This document shows, piece by piece, positions 42,594-53,951 of a stretch of DNA of 64,000 bases (its first letter is position 1; each line of letters starts with the position of its first letter). The notes below the pieces were generated by a model. It was not told where the DNA came from and did no database searches. It saw only the letters and a list, made by a program, of their open reading frames with translations. The position numbers were made by a program, and so were the translations under genes. The stretch is from Teratosphaeria epicoccoides. Its lineage: Eukaryota; Ascomycota; Dothideomycetes; Mycosphaerellales; Teratosphaeriaceae. The stretch is taken from positions 1-64,000 of the forward strand of contig JADDMT010000083.1 in the NCBI GenBank assembly GCA_021401465.1. Reading direction: 5' to 3'.

Positions 42594-44208
42594 GCTGGTT
42601 GGTAGTCTATTGTGCACTAGTCCACATAATGGGAAGAAATGACTGACTGCAGAGAGCCGTGGAATATGTTCAACATGCGCATCCGAACCCGTAGTGTACT
42701 GCCGGCGCGGACAAGTGCGCTGCTCCATAGTCTCCAGGACTCGGCTCGTAGCCAGATCACTGATGACGCGCAGTGCATTTGGCACCGCCGCAGAACATAC
42801 AGAAATGCCGACACACCAGGGGCCACAGGCTGTTAGCGCATGCTCCAAGAGTAAGCCCTCCGAGAATTCCCTCTAAGCATCAGATCAGGAAGGTGCAAAC
42901 CGTGGACGGCTGAGAAACCATCTCCCCGGCTGATGCCACACTTCTAAGACATTTGGAGGGACAAGGACGTCTATCGCCCGTGCACTGCTGAGGCAGTATG
43001 CTCTTGGTGCCGGTGACGCCAGACTCGTTTCAAAGGGGTGGGTGAGGACTTATCTTTCGAACGGGGCTTGCAGATGGATGACGCAGGGGATTGGTTGCGG
43101 ATTCGCCTGATTGTGGCGTCATGGTCGTGGTACGCGGGATTCAGCTCAAAAGGCGATGTCGAACGAAGTCATGCGAAATGCTTGTGTGCGTCGCAACCCA
43201 AGTCGCGAAAAGAGCCGGCCGCAATAGGCGGGACGCACAGGCCACTTTCACGTGAAAGGCGTTGCCATTCAAGCTGGGATGCTCAAAGTGGGCTTCCTGC
43301 CGTTTCCCTCACCCATCATCCTTCTGAACCCCACATCCCACCCCCTTCCCCTCGCATCCGGCTCCTCCCCCTTGACCCAGCCCTCCCGCACCTGCCTCCC
43401 GCCATCCCGCCACGACCCTCCCGTCCCCGCCGACACCATGATCCACCACCAACGAATCCCCACACCCAAACCCCGTCGCCCACTGCCTAACGTCGCCCTG
43501 CACGACTCCGCTCAAAATCAAGCGCTCCTTGTCCACGCTGCTACTGCAGGCGCGTGTGCGGGAGGCAGAGATGAACGTGCATCAGGCTGGCGCTCTAGTA
43601 AGTGCTTGGCTGAAGACCTTGCGAGACATTTGCTTTGACTCTGGTGAGACGGTCGTGTGTTGCGGCTGCCATGGTGAGACGACGGCGTTGGAGGATGAGC
43701 AGACGGTCGCCTGGTGGTGAAGAGCAAAGCCTTGTCTGTCCTGGATGCTTGAAAAAGGCTGTCACCGCACCCCTCCATCCATCGCTTCATGACCCAAACC
43801 TTGCATCGCCACCCGCCGTCCACGTGAATGTAACCGTCTGCTTGGCAAAGATGTCGCCGCTGCTTTGCCTCATGAGTGTCGTCTTCATCGCGTCACGCCT
43901 TTACCCCACCCCCTGTCTCTCTCTGGAACAAGTGCGTGCCGCAATACAAGTCATCAAAACAGGCGGTCAGCACCAGCAAGATAGAAAAGAACCTTTTTGG
44001 TTTTCAGCTTTTGCTGATTTGACACTTCACGATCCGCGTGAGACCCCTGCATGGAGAGAACTTCACGAATCTCACCTTTCGCACTCTCACTCCACTTCCT
44101 CCTGACCCACCAATCACGAAGAAATGGGCAGACATGTGCACGTTTGCATTGGTTGAAAGAGAGCAATGGCATACTCCTACACAAGAACAACAACAATAAC
44201 ACACCCTC
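42594..44208. other. Gene-poor 1.6-kb stretch
   Basis: No gene is supported with confidence. A frame at 43529-43720 (63 codons) contains CFDSGETVVCCGCHGETT but has no context that would make it real. C-rich sequence occurs at 43310-43470. Confidence 0.4.
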
Positions 44209-45874
44209 TCAATGCCTAACCCCATTGACCCCGTTCATCTGCCCGTGCCCCGGGCCCTTGACCTTCCCATTCGCCACACCCTCCTGCGGCGGCGGCGGAG
44301 GCGGTGGCCCGAACGTCCGGGGCGGCACCTCCATCACCTCCTCCTCGGTATCGTCCTCGTACTCTCCTTCCTCCTCCTCCTCCTCCTCATCCTCGTCATA
44401 TTCATCCTCGTACTCGCTCTCCGTCTCGCCCTCCAAACCCTCCTCGAACTCATCCACCGCGCCCTCCGCGACTTGCCCCACACCCCTCGCGGCTCCATAA
44501 CTACCTTGCTGCATAGCGCGACACAACTTCTTCAACTTCTCGTTCTCCCGCGTCAGCCGGTCGATCATCTGCTGGCTCTGGCTTCTCTCTTCGGCCATCT
44601 GGAAAATGTTCTTGTTGGTCGCTTCCTGCTTCCGGGTGAGGTTCAGGTTCTCCTTTTCCAGACGCTTCGTCTTTTTGGACATTTCTTCCATTTCTTTCCG
44701 GAAGGTCAGGAAGAGGTCGTTGGAGTTGTTGAGCGTGTCTTCTACCTGCTGTGGGTGTCAGTCAGTCATCTATGTACCGACTCGTGTCAAAGCAGTCATG
44801 GAAAGTTTCGTAGCAAAGTGCAGATGGTGTGCGGCGACATACCTGCTTGAACTTCTCGACGTAGACATTGAGCTGACCGCGCAGCTCGTTCTCGGTCTGG
44901 CTGAACGTGCTGACTTGTCGTGTGAGCTGATGGCTCTTGGACAACTCACTTTCCTGCGCTTTCTTGAGCTGGTCGTGCCGGGCGGTCTGATATGCGATCT
45001 CCAAATCCTTCATGCGCATGAGACTGTGGAACTGCAGCTCGCGCAGCTCATACTGGTGCAAGAAGCTGGTGAACTTCTCCCGAAACAGCTTGTCCTGCTC
45101 CATTTCCACCGCCTGGCGTTCTGGTGACCGTCGATCTGCCACGACCTCTTCCACGTCCACGACCATACTCTCCAGCTTCCTGTGCAGCTCTTGATTCCTA
45201 TCGGCCGAGGACTCCCGGAGGTCCTTGACTTCTTCCTTCAAACGCTTATTCTCTCGCGTGAGCTCTCTGGACAACTTCTCCAGCTTCTCTTTCAATCCCC
45301 GCTCTTTGGTGCGCTCCTTGGCGATCTCCTCCTTCTCCTTCTGCAGCTGGTCGCCGCGCTTCTTCGCCTTGGTGTGTTCGCGCTCGACTCGCTTCATGTC
45401 GGCCAAAAGCTCGGTAAACTTACGCTGGAGGACATCCAGCCGACTGTTGTGCGGTTCCAGGGTATTCAGCATCGAGGTCAGCTCGCGATTCGCCTTGCGC
45501 ACCTCCGCTTCGATCTCGGCCGTCTCGTGCGCCGTCTCGGTGCTCGACTGCTCGAGCTGGGAGATCTTGGACAGCAGCGCCTTGTGGGCGTCGTTGGGGT
45601 CGTTGCTGTGGTTTGCGGCGCCTTTCTTGTTCTTCTTGCTGCTGCTTTTGCCCGGCGCATGGGCGGTGGAGGGGGGAGGAGGTGGCGCACTCAGAGAGGC
45701 GTCGGAGTAGTCCATGGAGGCGGGTGCGTTTCTGGCGGGATTGGACGGAAGCGGCTGCTGGTTAGCGACGGCCGCCATGTCGTCCGCAGGGTGCGGGTGT
45801 GGAACGGGAATGCGGTGCTGGGGCGAAGATCGTGGCTCGTCTGGTCGGCGTCCGGCAGTGGATGCGGACGCCAC
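44209..45874 (-). CDS. Taxilin-family coiled-coil protein
   Basis: Exons are 45874-44843 and 44745-44209, giving 522 residues; the 97-bp intron ends in a tandem acceptor (cagcag), so one Gln may be included or skipped. The first 110 residues are low complexity. Residues 115-440 are continuous coiled coil with the taxilin pattern: LQRKFTELLADMKRVEREH, ELTRENKRLKEEVKDLRESS, MEQDKLFREKFTSFLHQYELRE in two parts, and across the splice YVEKFKQVEDTLNNSNDLFL followed by TFRKEMEEMSKKTKRLEKEN. The C-terminus is a long acidic tract and a run of nine Pro. Animal taxilins bind syntaxins; the fungal role is poorly known, so only family membership is claimed. It is divergent from CYM1. Confidence 0.85.
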
Positions 45875-46283
45875 GGGCGGGGAGGATCGTCTGGCTTACA
45901 CCAGTCGCTCGCACGCTTCCACACGCCCTCGCGTGCGGTATCGCCTGCTCTGTGTGGTAATAACGGGTCGGTCGGGGGTGTCAAGCTCTGCGCCGTCCCT
46001 CCTTTCGGCATGTGAGCCAGGCCACGGGTCAGATGGAGGATGCCGGTCTTGGACAATCAGGTGCGTGTGGGTGGATGTATGCGCTGTACAAATCTCGACT
46101 CGACCGCCCGCATGACCCCGGGCAATAATACTCGTCCCGTAGTGACAATAATGAGAGATGCAAGAGCCTCTCGCTAGTCCAGCCAATCACAAGACATGCG
46201 AGAACGAAGCTAAGAAAGCGAAAGGAGATGCATCATCGACATTTTATCAACATTATCATCATCAACATCATTATCATCATCAA

Positions 46284-46409
46284 CATCCTCATCATCCTCA
46301 TCATCCTCATCATCCTCATCATCCTCATCATCCTCATCATCCTCATCATCCTCATCATCCTCATCATCCTCATCATCCTCATCATCCTCATCATCCTCAT
46401 CATCCTCAT
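46284..46409. repeat. Minisatellite of 9-bp units (CATCCTCAT), about 14 copies
   Basis: Perfect or near-perfect tandem copies of catcctcat occupy about 126 bp, flanked by irregular (CAT)n. It lies between the divergent taxilin and CYM1 starts, so it is within their shared upstream region. Confidence 0.92.
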
Positions 46410-46469
46410 CATCATCATCTGTACACAAATAATATAGAACTCAGGAAGGAGCGGGTGACGGAATAGGAA

Positions 46470-46545
46470 GGCACCACCACCACCACCATCACCATCCTCA
46501 CCACCTCCACCATCACCATCCTCACCACCTCCACCACCACCATCC
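46470..46545. repeat. CAC/CCACCT-rich repeat abutting the CYM1 start codon
   Basis: Two copies of a 24-bp unit beginning caccatcaccatcctcacc are embedded in (CCA)n and end one or two bases before the ATG at 46547. If transcribed, it forms an almost purine-free 5' leader. Confidence 0.85.
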
Positions 46546-46546
46546 A

Positions 46547-49500
46547 ATGTTATCATCAACATTGCGTCAGTCGCGGAGTGGTGTGCACCTCGTGGCCCCA
46601 CGTGCCAGAGCGGCCGTGCCACGAAGAAGATACGCTTCATCCGCTCCGTCCTCATCAGTCACCGATCTGTCGCGTCTACCGCTCGTCGGCGCCAAGCTGC
46701 ATGGCTTCACATTGCACCGCACCAAACATGTCCCCGAGCTGCACCTGTCGGCCTTGCATTTCCACCATGACCAGACCGGCGCCGAGTATATGCATGTGGC
46801 CAGAGAAGATCAGAACAACGTCTTCAGCATCGCATTCCACACCAACCCGCCCGATGACACCGGAGTCCCCCACATCCTCGAGCATGTCACCTTGTGCGGA
46901 TCGGAAAAGTAGGTCAGCCTGGGCAGCTCCGAGCAGGAGGACAGGGAGGCTGATGGGGGGTCCAGATATCCCGTTCGAGATCCCTTCTTCAAGATGCTTC
47001 CTCGCTCGCTGCAGAATTACATGAACGCCTTCACTTCATCAGACTTCACCACCTATCCCTTCGCCACCACCAATGCCCAAGACTTCCGCAATTTGATGTC
47101 CGTCTATCTCGACGCGACATTGCATCCCCTCCTGAAGCATTCCCACTTTGTTCAGGAAGGCTGGCGAATAGGCCCGGAGAAGCCCGAGGTGGAGAGGGAT
47201 GGAGCAGGCAAGGAGGATCTGATCTTCAAGGGCGTCGTCTACAACGAGATGAAGGGCCAGATGTCAGATGCCACATATCTCTTCTACATCCGCTTCATGC
47301 AACAGCTCATTCCCGCGCTCCACAACAGTGCCGGAGATCCGCAGAAGATGACAGACTTGACATACGAGCAGCTCACCAACTTCCACAAGGATCACTATCA
47401 CCCGAGCAACGCCAAGATTCTGACCTACGGTGACCAGCCAGTGGAGCGCCATCTGGAATACATTGGCGAGCAGCTGGCCAGATTCGACAAGCGCGCCGTA
47501 GACAACCAAGTCAAGGCTCCAATCAAGTTTGATGGTCCCAAGGAGATCATCCAGCAGGGTCCGCTCGATCCCCTCACGCCTCCGGCAGCGCAGTACAAGA
47601 CCAGCACCACATGGGAGGCATGCGACATCCGCGACGTCCACGAGTCATTTGCACTGAGCATCGCCCTCACTGTACTGCTTGCCGGGTACGGATCGGCATT
47701 CTATCGTGCTTTCGTGGAATCCGGCCTGGGCACTGACTTTTCGTCAAACACCGGGTGGGACACGCACGGCACCAAGCATTTCCTGACCGTCGGCCTGAAT
47801 GGCGTGAAAGAGCAAGATGTGCCCAAAGTCAAGAAGATTGTGGCGACCACGTTGCGTGAAACATCGGAGAAGGGTTTGGATCCGCGGAAGATCAATGGCC
47901 TGATGCATCAGCTGGAGCTCCGTCTGAAGCACAAGACCGCCGACTTTGGGCCGGGACTGATCTTCCAGATCATGTCTCCATGGTTCAAAGGGAAGGATCC
48001 ATTTGAGGTCCTCGCCTGGAACGAAGTCACGGACCACTTCAAGCACGAGATGGCCAAGGGGGGATACTTGGAGAATCTGATGAAAAAGTACTTCTTGAAT
48101 GACAACACTCTCACCTTCACCATGGTGCCGAACAAAGACTTCGGGACCGATTTGGCGCGCGAGGAGTCGGAGCGACTCGCCAGGAAGGTGGACGAAGCGG
48201 TCAAACAGTTCTCAGACGAGCAAGAGGCCCACAAGCAGCTGCGAGAGCGCGAGCTGGAGCTGATCAAGGAGCAAGACGCCGGATCCTCGGAGGACACCGA
48301 CCGCTTACCGACATTACACGTCAGCGATATCCCTCGACAGAAACCAAGGATGGAGGTCAGAGACAGCAAAATCGACGACAAGACGAAAATCCAATGGCGC
48401 GAGACATCGACGAACGGTTTGACGTACTTCTCCGCGCTGTCCCTGTTCAAGGACCTGCCGGACGAGCTGCGCATGCTGGTTCCCCTCTTCTGCGACAGTC
48501 TGATGCGCATCGGCACCAAAGACAAGTCGATGGAGGAGCTGGAAGACCTGATTCATCTGAAGACTGGTGGGTTTAGCTTTGCTTACCACTCCTCCGTCTC
48601 CCCGTCAGACGTGCACAAGGTTGAAGAAGGCTTGAGCCTTGGTGGATGGGCGCTCGACCGCAACGTCCCGGCCATGTACGAGCTGCTGCAAACGATCTTG
48701 CTCGAGACGGACTTCGACAGCCCCAAAGCCAGCAAGATGGTCAAGCAGCTCCTGACCACTCATGCCTCTGGTGCAGTAGACAGCATCGCACGCAGCGCGC
48801 ACTCGTATGCCATCCGCTATGCTGCCGCTGGCCTCTCCGCCTACGGTAAGATGGCAGAGCAAACGCGGGGCTTGCTGCAGGTGAAGCTCACCTCCCAACT
48901 GGCCTCTGCCGAAGAGAATTCGGAAGCGATGTCCGCCCTCATCCAACAACTCAAAGCGATCCAATCTATCGCCATCTCCAACCTCGCCACTGGCAGCTCA
49001 AGAGCAGCTTTCGTCTGCGAACCCTCCGCATCCGGTCCCAACGAATCCGCCCTCCGACGCTTCATTTCCGCCACCTCCACCACCTCCAACCTTCCCAACT
49101 CCTCAACCACCCCCTCATCACCCTCGACCCTCGACCCCTCCGACCTCTTCCTCCCTCCACACACAAAAACCTTCTTTCCCCTTCCCTACCAAGTCTCCCA
49201 TACCGGCCTCGCCCTTCCCACCGTCCCCTATACCTCCCCCCTCTCCGCCCCCCACGCCATCCTCTCCCAGCTCCTTACCCACAAACACCTGCATCCCTTC
49301 ATTCGCGAAAAAGGCGGTGCCTACAGCGGCGGCGCGACCACCAACGCCCTTGCCGGGAATTTCGGGATGTATTCCTACCGCGACCCGAATCCAGAGCACA
49401 CGCTTGCGGTATTCAGGGGCGCATTGCAGTGGGCGGCAGAGAGGCCGTGGGGCGAGCGGGAGATCGAGGAGGCGAAGCTGAGTGTTTTCCAGGAGGTGGA

Positions 49501-49786
49501 TCGGCCGAAGAGCGTGAGTGGGGAGGGGATGGAGAGGTTTTTGAGCGGCGTTGAGGCGGAGATGGAGGAGAGGAGGAGAGAGGCGTTGTTGGATGTGAGG
49601 GGAAGCGAGGTCAGAGAGGTGGCGGAGAGATTGGCGAGAGCGGTGCAGGGGGGTGAGGCGAGTATGGTGGTTTTGGGGCAGGATAAGGGGATAGTGGCGA
49701 AAGAGGGGGAGTGGGTTGTGAAGGATTTGGGGATGAGGAGGGGGAAGGAGGGGGTGGCGGCGCAGTTGTGGGGCGTGAGTGGGTAG
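46547..49786 (+). CDS. CYM1: Mitochondrial presequence protease (PreP/Cym1)
   Basis: Exons are 46547-46908 and 46966-49786 (57-bp intron, phase 2, joining CGSEK to YPVRDPFFKML), giving 1060 residues. The N-terminus (MLSSTLRQSRSGVHLVAPRA then RRRYASS) is an Arg-rich presequence. The M16C inverted zinc motif HILEH is at residues 109-113 within GVPHILEHVTLCGSEKYPVR, and the next glutamates follow in the second exon. MNAFTSSDFTTYPFATTNAQ, VVYNEMKGQMSD and the C-terminal AYSGGATTNALAGNFGMYSYRDPN in two parts agree with the family. It is a matrix metallopeptidase that degrades cleaved targeting peptides. The frame is intact throughout. Confidence 0.95.
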
Positions 49787-50118
49787 GAGGGTGAGGGTGA
49801 GAGTGGGTCGGTGATCGTATGTATGTTGATGCTCCTGCTTTTTCTTGTATGGGGGAGGTGTGTGGGTCTGTACGATATGCTCGGGGGACCTGGGGATGAA
49901 GCCTTAGGGAAGAAAAGTTGGCACAGCGCCTTTCTCTGTGGGCGGCCTTCGCGCTTCGACTAGCTGGCCGGTTGTTGCCGCTGTGCCTTTGATGATGATG
50001 AGACAGCGGGATTATTCCCCTCAAAACCGGTACCAGAACGACTTCACGACTCTTCTATTCTGTTCGCTTCCAGTTTGCTTTATTCCTCTTCACTTTCGGG
50101 ACTGATGTGCGCGAGCGT

Positions 50119-50158
<40 letters not shown>

Positions 50159-50896
50159 AAGGGCTCCTCGCTCCTGGTACCTCTCATGCTGACCGCATGC
50201 AGATTGACTGACCGACTGACTGACACCACACGGAGGGGGAGGGAAGGGAGGAGGGGGGAGGGGCGGCTCCGCCAGCATCAACGCGGGAGCTTGCCGAAAA
50301 GAAAAAGAGGAAAAAAAAAAGAAAAAATAAAAATTTACAAAAGAAAAGGGCAAACGAGGACGTGCCTGGGAACGGGGATCGTAAGAGAGAAACACAATGG
50401 ATGGATAAATAGATAGGTAGATAGATAGAAAGATGGACATACATACACACCCCCTCTGTGCGTGCTTGCTCCTCTGCGACCCGCGGGACCCCCCTCGCGT
50501 CAACACCACACAACACAATCCCTGAGTTCCTTGAGCGAGCGAGACAGTGCGCTTCGTCCCTTCTTCCCGGACAAAGCATGGGAAATGGGTAGAAAAAGCA
50601 TGGAAGAAGCATGAGTATATGCGGTGCGGTGCGCTGAAGGGTTCCAGTTCCTGACTTTCCGGGGCGACTAACTCATGAGAGAATCTGTGCACTTCTCCAA
50701 CACTTTTTTTTCTCTGCCGGGATGAAGATCTCACCTTCGTGTACGAGCGTCGCAGGAAACAGCACAAGATGCATTACTCCGCCGTCCCACCACCCACGAA
50801 CTAACTACAGTTTCCAGACGACTCGCTGAAAAAAAAAAAAAAGGAAACGTGTCAAACGTACCGCAAACATCTCCCAAGTAAACCTCCATGGCCACG
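49787..50896. other. 1.1-kb stretch with simple repeats between convergent genes
   Basis: It contains a (GA)n tract at 50122-50156, A-rich purine tracts at 50300-50345, (GATA)-like words at 50405-50435 and an A run at 50828-50842. No gene is supported; the long frames on the minus strand are driven by these repeats. Confidence 0.6.
50122..50156. repeat. (GA)n microsatellite
   Basis: About 17 GA units follow gtgagaaa. Part of a low-complexity 3' flank shared by CYM1 and the RSA4 gene. Confidence 0.9.
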
Positions 50897-52435
50897 TCAA
50901 TTTCTCCACACCCTCACCGCCTTGTCCTGCCCTCCACTCGCCACCCTCTCGCCGTCCGGCGCCCAGTCCACGGCAAACACCTCGTCCTGATGGCCCGGCA
51001 GGTTCTCCTTCAGCGTCGCCGTGAAGACGTCCCACGCCTTGAGCGTGGTGTCCTTGCTGCTGCTCACCAACAGCCGACTGTCCGGCGAGAAACAGCATTG
51101 GTAGACCGGACCCACGTGGCCACGGAGCGTGTGCAGGAATTTCCCATCCTTCGCGTTCCAGAGCTTCGTGTGGTTGTCGAACCCGGCTGAAGCGATGAGC
51201 GAGCCGTCGGGGGAGAAGGTGACGTGGTTGACTTGTTTCTGGTGCCCGGTCATGCGGTGGAGGGGTTTGGTGGATCTGGAGGGTTCCCAGAGGTACATTG
51301 TGCAGTCGTCGCTTGCGGTGACCAAGCGCTCGATGCCGCCTGCCGGTGCGATGGCGGCGTCGTAGCGTTCTTTAGCTTTTCGGCGTTTGGCATCGACGGT
51401 GTCGGGGATTTTCTTTTTCCCTTTGTGATCGAAGTAGCCGGTGCGGAGGACAGAATCGGTGGAAAGGGCGAGGTGGTTGACCCAGTGTGCGTGGGAGGTG
51501 AGGGTGTGGACCAGCGTGCCTTTCTCGGGATGCCAGATTTTGACGGTGCGGTCGTGGGAGGCGGAGTATATCATGCCTTGACCGCCCCACTTCACGCAAG
51601 ACACATTGCCCTTGTGGCCTGTCAGAGTCATGTCTGTTGTTCGGCCGATGGCGTCCCATATGCGGATTGTGAAGTCTTTCGAGGCGGAGGCTAAGCGCGG
51701 TCGTCCCGGCTCTCGGAGGTGGTACGGCTCCCATGATATGCTGTTGACCCATTTGGTATGTCCTTTCAGTGGTCCTCCCAACGGTGCGCCCTTGGATGGA
51801 TCCCACAGTCGCACCGTATTGTCCATACTGCCGGTGGCCAGCATGCCATCATCCGGCGACCACGCGACCGCCAACACCCAGCCTGTGTGGCCGTGGAGAG
51901 TATGCTTGGGCGTGCCGGTATCACAGTCCCATATGCGCGCCGTTTTGTCTCCGCTGCCTGTCGCTAGCCTTGAAGACGTCGCCGGCGAAAACGCGACGGC
52001 CAAGATCGACTCGCCATGCCCGCTGATGCTCGCGGAACATCTCGTCACCGCCTTCACCTTGAACACCGCCTCGGCTCGACACGGGATATCGAATACCTGC
52101 TCGTTATTCGTGACACCATCCAAATACGCCTGAATAATCTTTTCTTGGCTAAACTCGCCGGTGCCATCCCCGAGCGGGTCATAGAAACGGTAAGGCAATC
52201 GTTCGCTGGGATCGTCATGGCCCAGCAAATTGTTCAGAAGCAAGGACAGATTCTTCGGCGACAGATGCGCGAGGGTGACCGAGACGACGGGACCTCGTGC
52301 TGCGCCGGTATCTGCATCGCGAAACTGGATGCGGTGCGGCGCTTCGGGGATGGCTTCCTGCTCGATCGGGTGGCGCGCTCGCTCCTTCTGCTCGCGCTTC
52401 TGACGCTTCGACGGCGGTGGGAGGACGGTGGCCAT
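50897..52435 (-). CDS. RSA4: Ribosome assembly WD40 protein Rsa4/Notchless (NLE1)
   Basis: A single exon of 512 residues. After a basic start (MATVLPPPSKRQKREQKERA) comes the NLE domain (about 35-110: IQFRDADTGAARGPVVSVTL, then PERLPYRFYD-like SERLPYRFYDPLGDG). Eight WD40 repeats follow, with clear GH...WD pairs such as SGHGESILAVAFSP...IWDCD, HGHTGWVLAVAWSPDDGML and RGHVGPVYQCCFSPDSRLL, ending DKAVRVWRN. In yeast Rsa4 binds the pre-60S particle, and the AAA protein Rea1 pulls it off through the NLE (MIDAS-ligand) domain. Length and layout match the family. The protein is nucleolar/nuclear by analogy. Confidence 0.95.
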   Translation of the reverse strand: MATVLPPPSKRQKREQKERARHPIEQEAIPEAPHRIQFRDADTGAARGPVVSVTLAHLSPKNLSLLLNNLLGHDDPSERLPYRFYDPLGDGTGEFSQEKIIQAYLDGVTNNEQVFDIPCRAEAVFKVKAVTRCSASISGHGESILAVAFSPATSSRLATGSGDKTARIWDCDTGTPKHTLHGHTGWVLAVAWSPDDGMLATGSMDNTVRLWDPSKGAPLGGPLKGHTKWVNSISWEPYHLREPGRPRLASASKDFTIRIWDAIGRTTDMTLTGHKGNVSCVKWGGQGMIYSASHDRTVKIWHPEKGTLVHTLTSHAHWVNHLALSTDSVLRTGYFDHKGKKKIPDTVDAKRRKAKERYDAAIAPAGGIERLVTASDDCTMYLWEPSRSTKPLHRMTGHQKQVNHVTFSPDGSLIASAGFDNHTKLWNAKDGKFLHTLRGHVGPVYQCCFSPDSRLLVSSSKDTTLKAWDVFTATLKENLPGHQDEVFAVDWAPDGERVASGGQDKAVRVWRN

Positions 52436-53089
52436 GTCATTTACTGGGGATTTGTGCAGATTACTGGCAGTGTCATTCGCAAACGTAAATTACCTTGCTG
52501 ACGTTGACGTCGACCATTTTCTTTATACACTCGGCAGAATTTCGCTGAATTACCTGTATTCTCATGGAAAACTCGATGATAATAATAAGGTATGAGCAGA
52601 GACTGCATTATCGTATTTGACGACGTGAACTCCTTGCATAACCACCATTCTCGTCCATGTTGCTTCCACAACAACACCCGGGCTCCGGCGGTACACGACT
52701 GACAACGATGTCTTGGTCAACAGCGCCCAGAGCACAAACTTCCTCTGCACAATGCCTGACTCTCGACTCCTTGACTCAAACAATAATCTTGGCATCCATG
52801 CAGTCACCTCACTGAAACCTCTTATTCTTGCCCCCCCGAGCCCCCCCGCCCCCCAAGTCCTGTCAAGGATGAGCGTGGCACGCACAGAGGGGGCAGCCAA
52901 GTGAATCATGACAGGCATTGACCGCACTCACCTACGCCCCTGTGGGCGACCGGGAGCACATATATAGATCAGAGCTCTGCCGGTATGCAAAGCTTGCCTG
53001 CTCCTCTCCCCACTTCCTTCCGCAGCCCAACAGCACAAAAAACAGCAGACAGCACCGGCTCATCACCTTGCCCTCGCACCACCAACACC
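52436..53089. other. Upstream region between RSA4 and the secreted protein gene
   Basis: Divergent upstream region with a C-rich tract at 52830-52857. A TATA-like tatatata-type word (acatatatagatc) at about 52958-52970, some 120 bp before the ATG at 53090, may serve the secreted protein gene. Confidence 0.45.
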
Positions 53090-53455
53090 ATGCCCTCGAC
53101 CCTCCACCAAATCCGCCACCTCGCCCTCCTCCTCTCAGCCCTCCCCCTCACCACCGCGGCGCCGGCTCCCGCTCCCGCTCCCATTTCCGCTCCCAACCCC
53201 AATCCCCTCACCAACCCGGTCCCCATCAACCTCTGCTTCCCGAACTGCCTCGGCTCGGTCGCAGGAGAAGGTTGCCCGGTCTACTGCGTTCGTCCCGCCC
53301 CACCCTGCCTCTCCAAAGCGACGGAACACGTCCATGCTGACCATGCGCAATTTCGTGCTGAACAGGGCAACCGCTACGCAGACCGCACTTGCAGCACCTG
53401 CTACTACGACCAGGCTTCGTCGCGGAACTTGTGCCGCGATCCGAATTGCAACTGA
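53090..53455 (+). CDS. Small secreted cysteine-rich protein
   Basis: The frame encodes 121 residues from the ATG at 53090. A signal peptide (MPSTLHQIRHLALLLSALPL followed by TTAAPAPAPAP) leads into an Ala/Pro-rich spacer and then a domain with nine cysteines: CFPNC, CPVYC, a lone C, CSTC, and two more near the C-terminus (CRDPNCN). The size, the export signal and the cysteine content are those of fungal effector-like or surface proteins. I recognise no family. An odd cysteine number means one is unpaired, lost on maturation, or the 3' end is misread. An upstream in-frame ATG exists at 52985 but would bury the signal peptide. A TATA-like word lies about 120 bp upstream. Confidence 0.6.
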   Translation: MPSTLHQIRHLALLLSALPLTTAAPAPAPAPISAPNPNPLTNPVPINLCFPNCLGSVAGEGCPVYCVRPAPPCLSKATEHVHADHAQFRAEQGNRYADRTCSTCYYDQASSRNLCRDPNCN

Positions 53456-53951
53456 GGGATTTTTCTGCTGGGAGGTCCGCCGAGTGGAGGAAGTTTGTGC
53501 GGAGGCGGGCTGGGTACGAAAACGTGACGGGATGAAGGAGGGACGGAGTGCTGGTGTGCATGCTCGTCGAGTACAATGCACTTGACGTCGTGACGACGGC
53601 GTTGGGTATTCTTGTTCGCACACGCGCTCACGAGTGTGATCAAAGATTGACCACTTCCATGTCTCTTATCATGGCTGCATACATGAACCGACCAAGTGAA
53701 GTGTCTCCCTTACCCCTCAAAACCCGCCCGTGCGAGCGCAGGTTGAAGTTTTGGTGGGTAACGACACCTCCGGAACATCCTGGACGAAGCACATGCCGGC
53801 TGCCCTTCACAGCATCGTCATGAAAGATTGCAAAAGTCGGCATACCTTCACAACCCCGTAGCTTACAACATCACTCCACCTACACCCGCCAACCACGCTC
53901 CCCCCTCCACAACACACAACCCAGCTCCCCAAAACCCCTCACCTCCCACCT
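53456..53951. other. Gene-free stretch between convergent small genes
   Basis: 3' flanks of the secreted protein gene and the small conserved-looking gene. Nothing else was recognised. Confidence 0.45.

Noticed and set aside
46284..46409. Possible CRISPR-like array
   Set aside because: Units are contiguous 9-mers without spacers, and the genome is eukaryotic.
46233..46655. Met/Arg-repeat and His/Pro-repeat proteins in the 46.3-kb array
   Set aside because: They are translations of a 9-bp minisatellite; all frames are open there because the unit lacks stops.
50090..50767. 225-codon minus-strand frame
   Set aside because: Driven by GA and poly-A repeats; contains runs of Ser/Leu and Phe with no motif.
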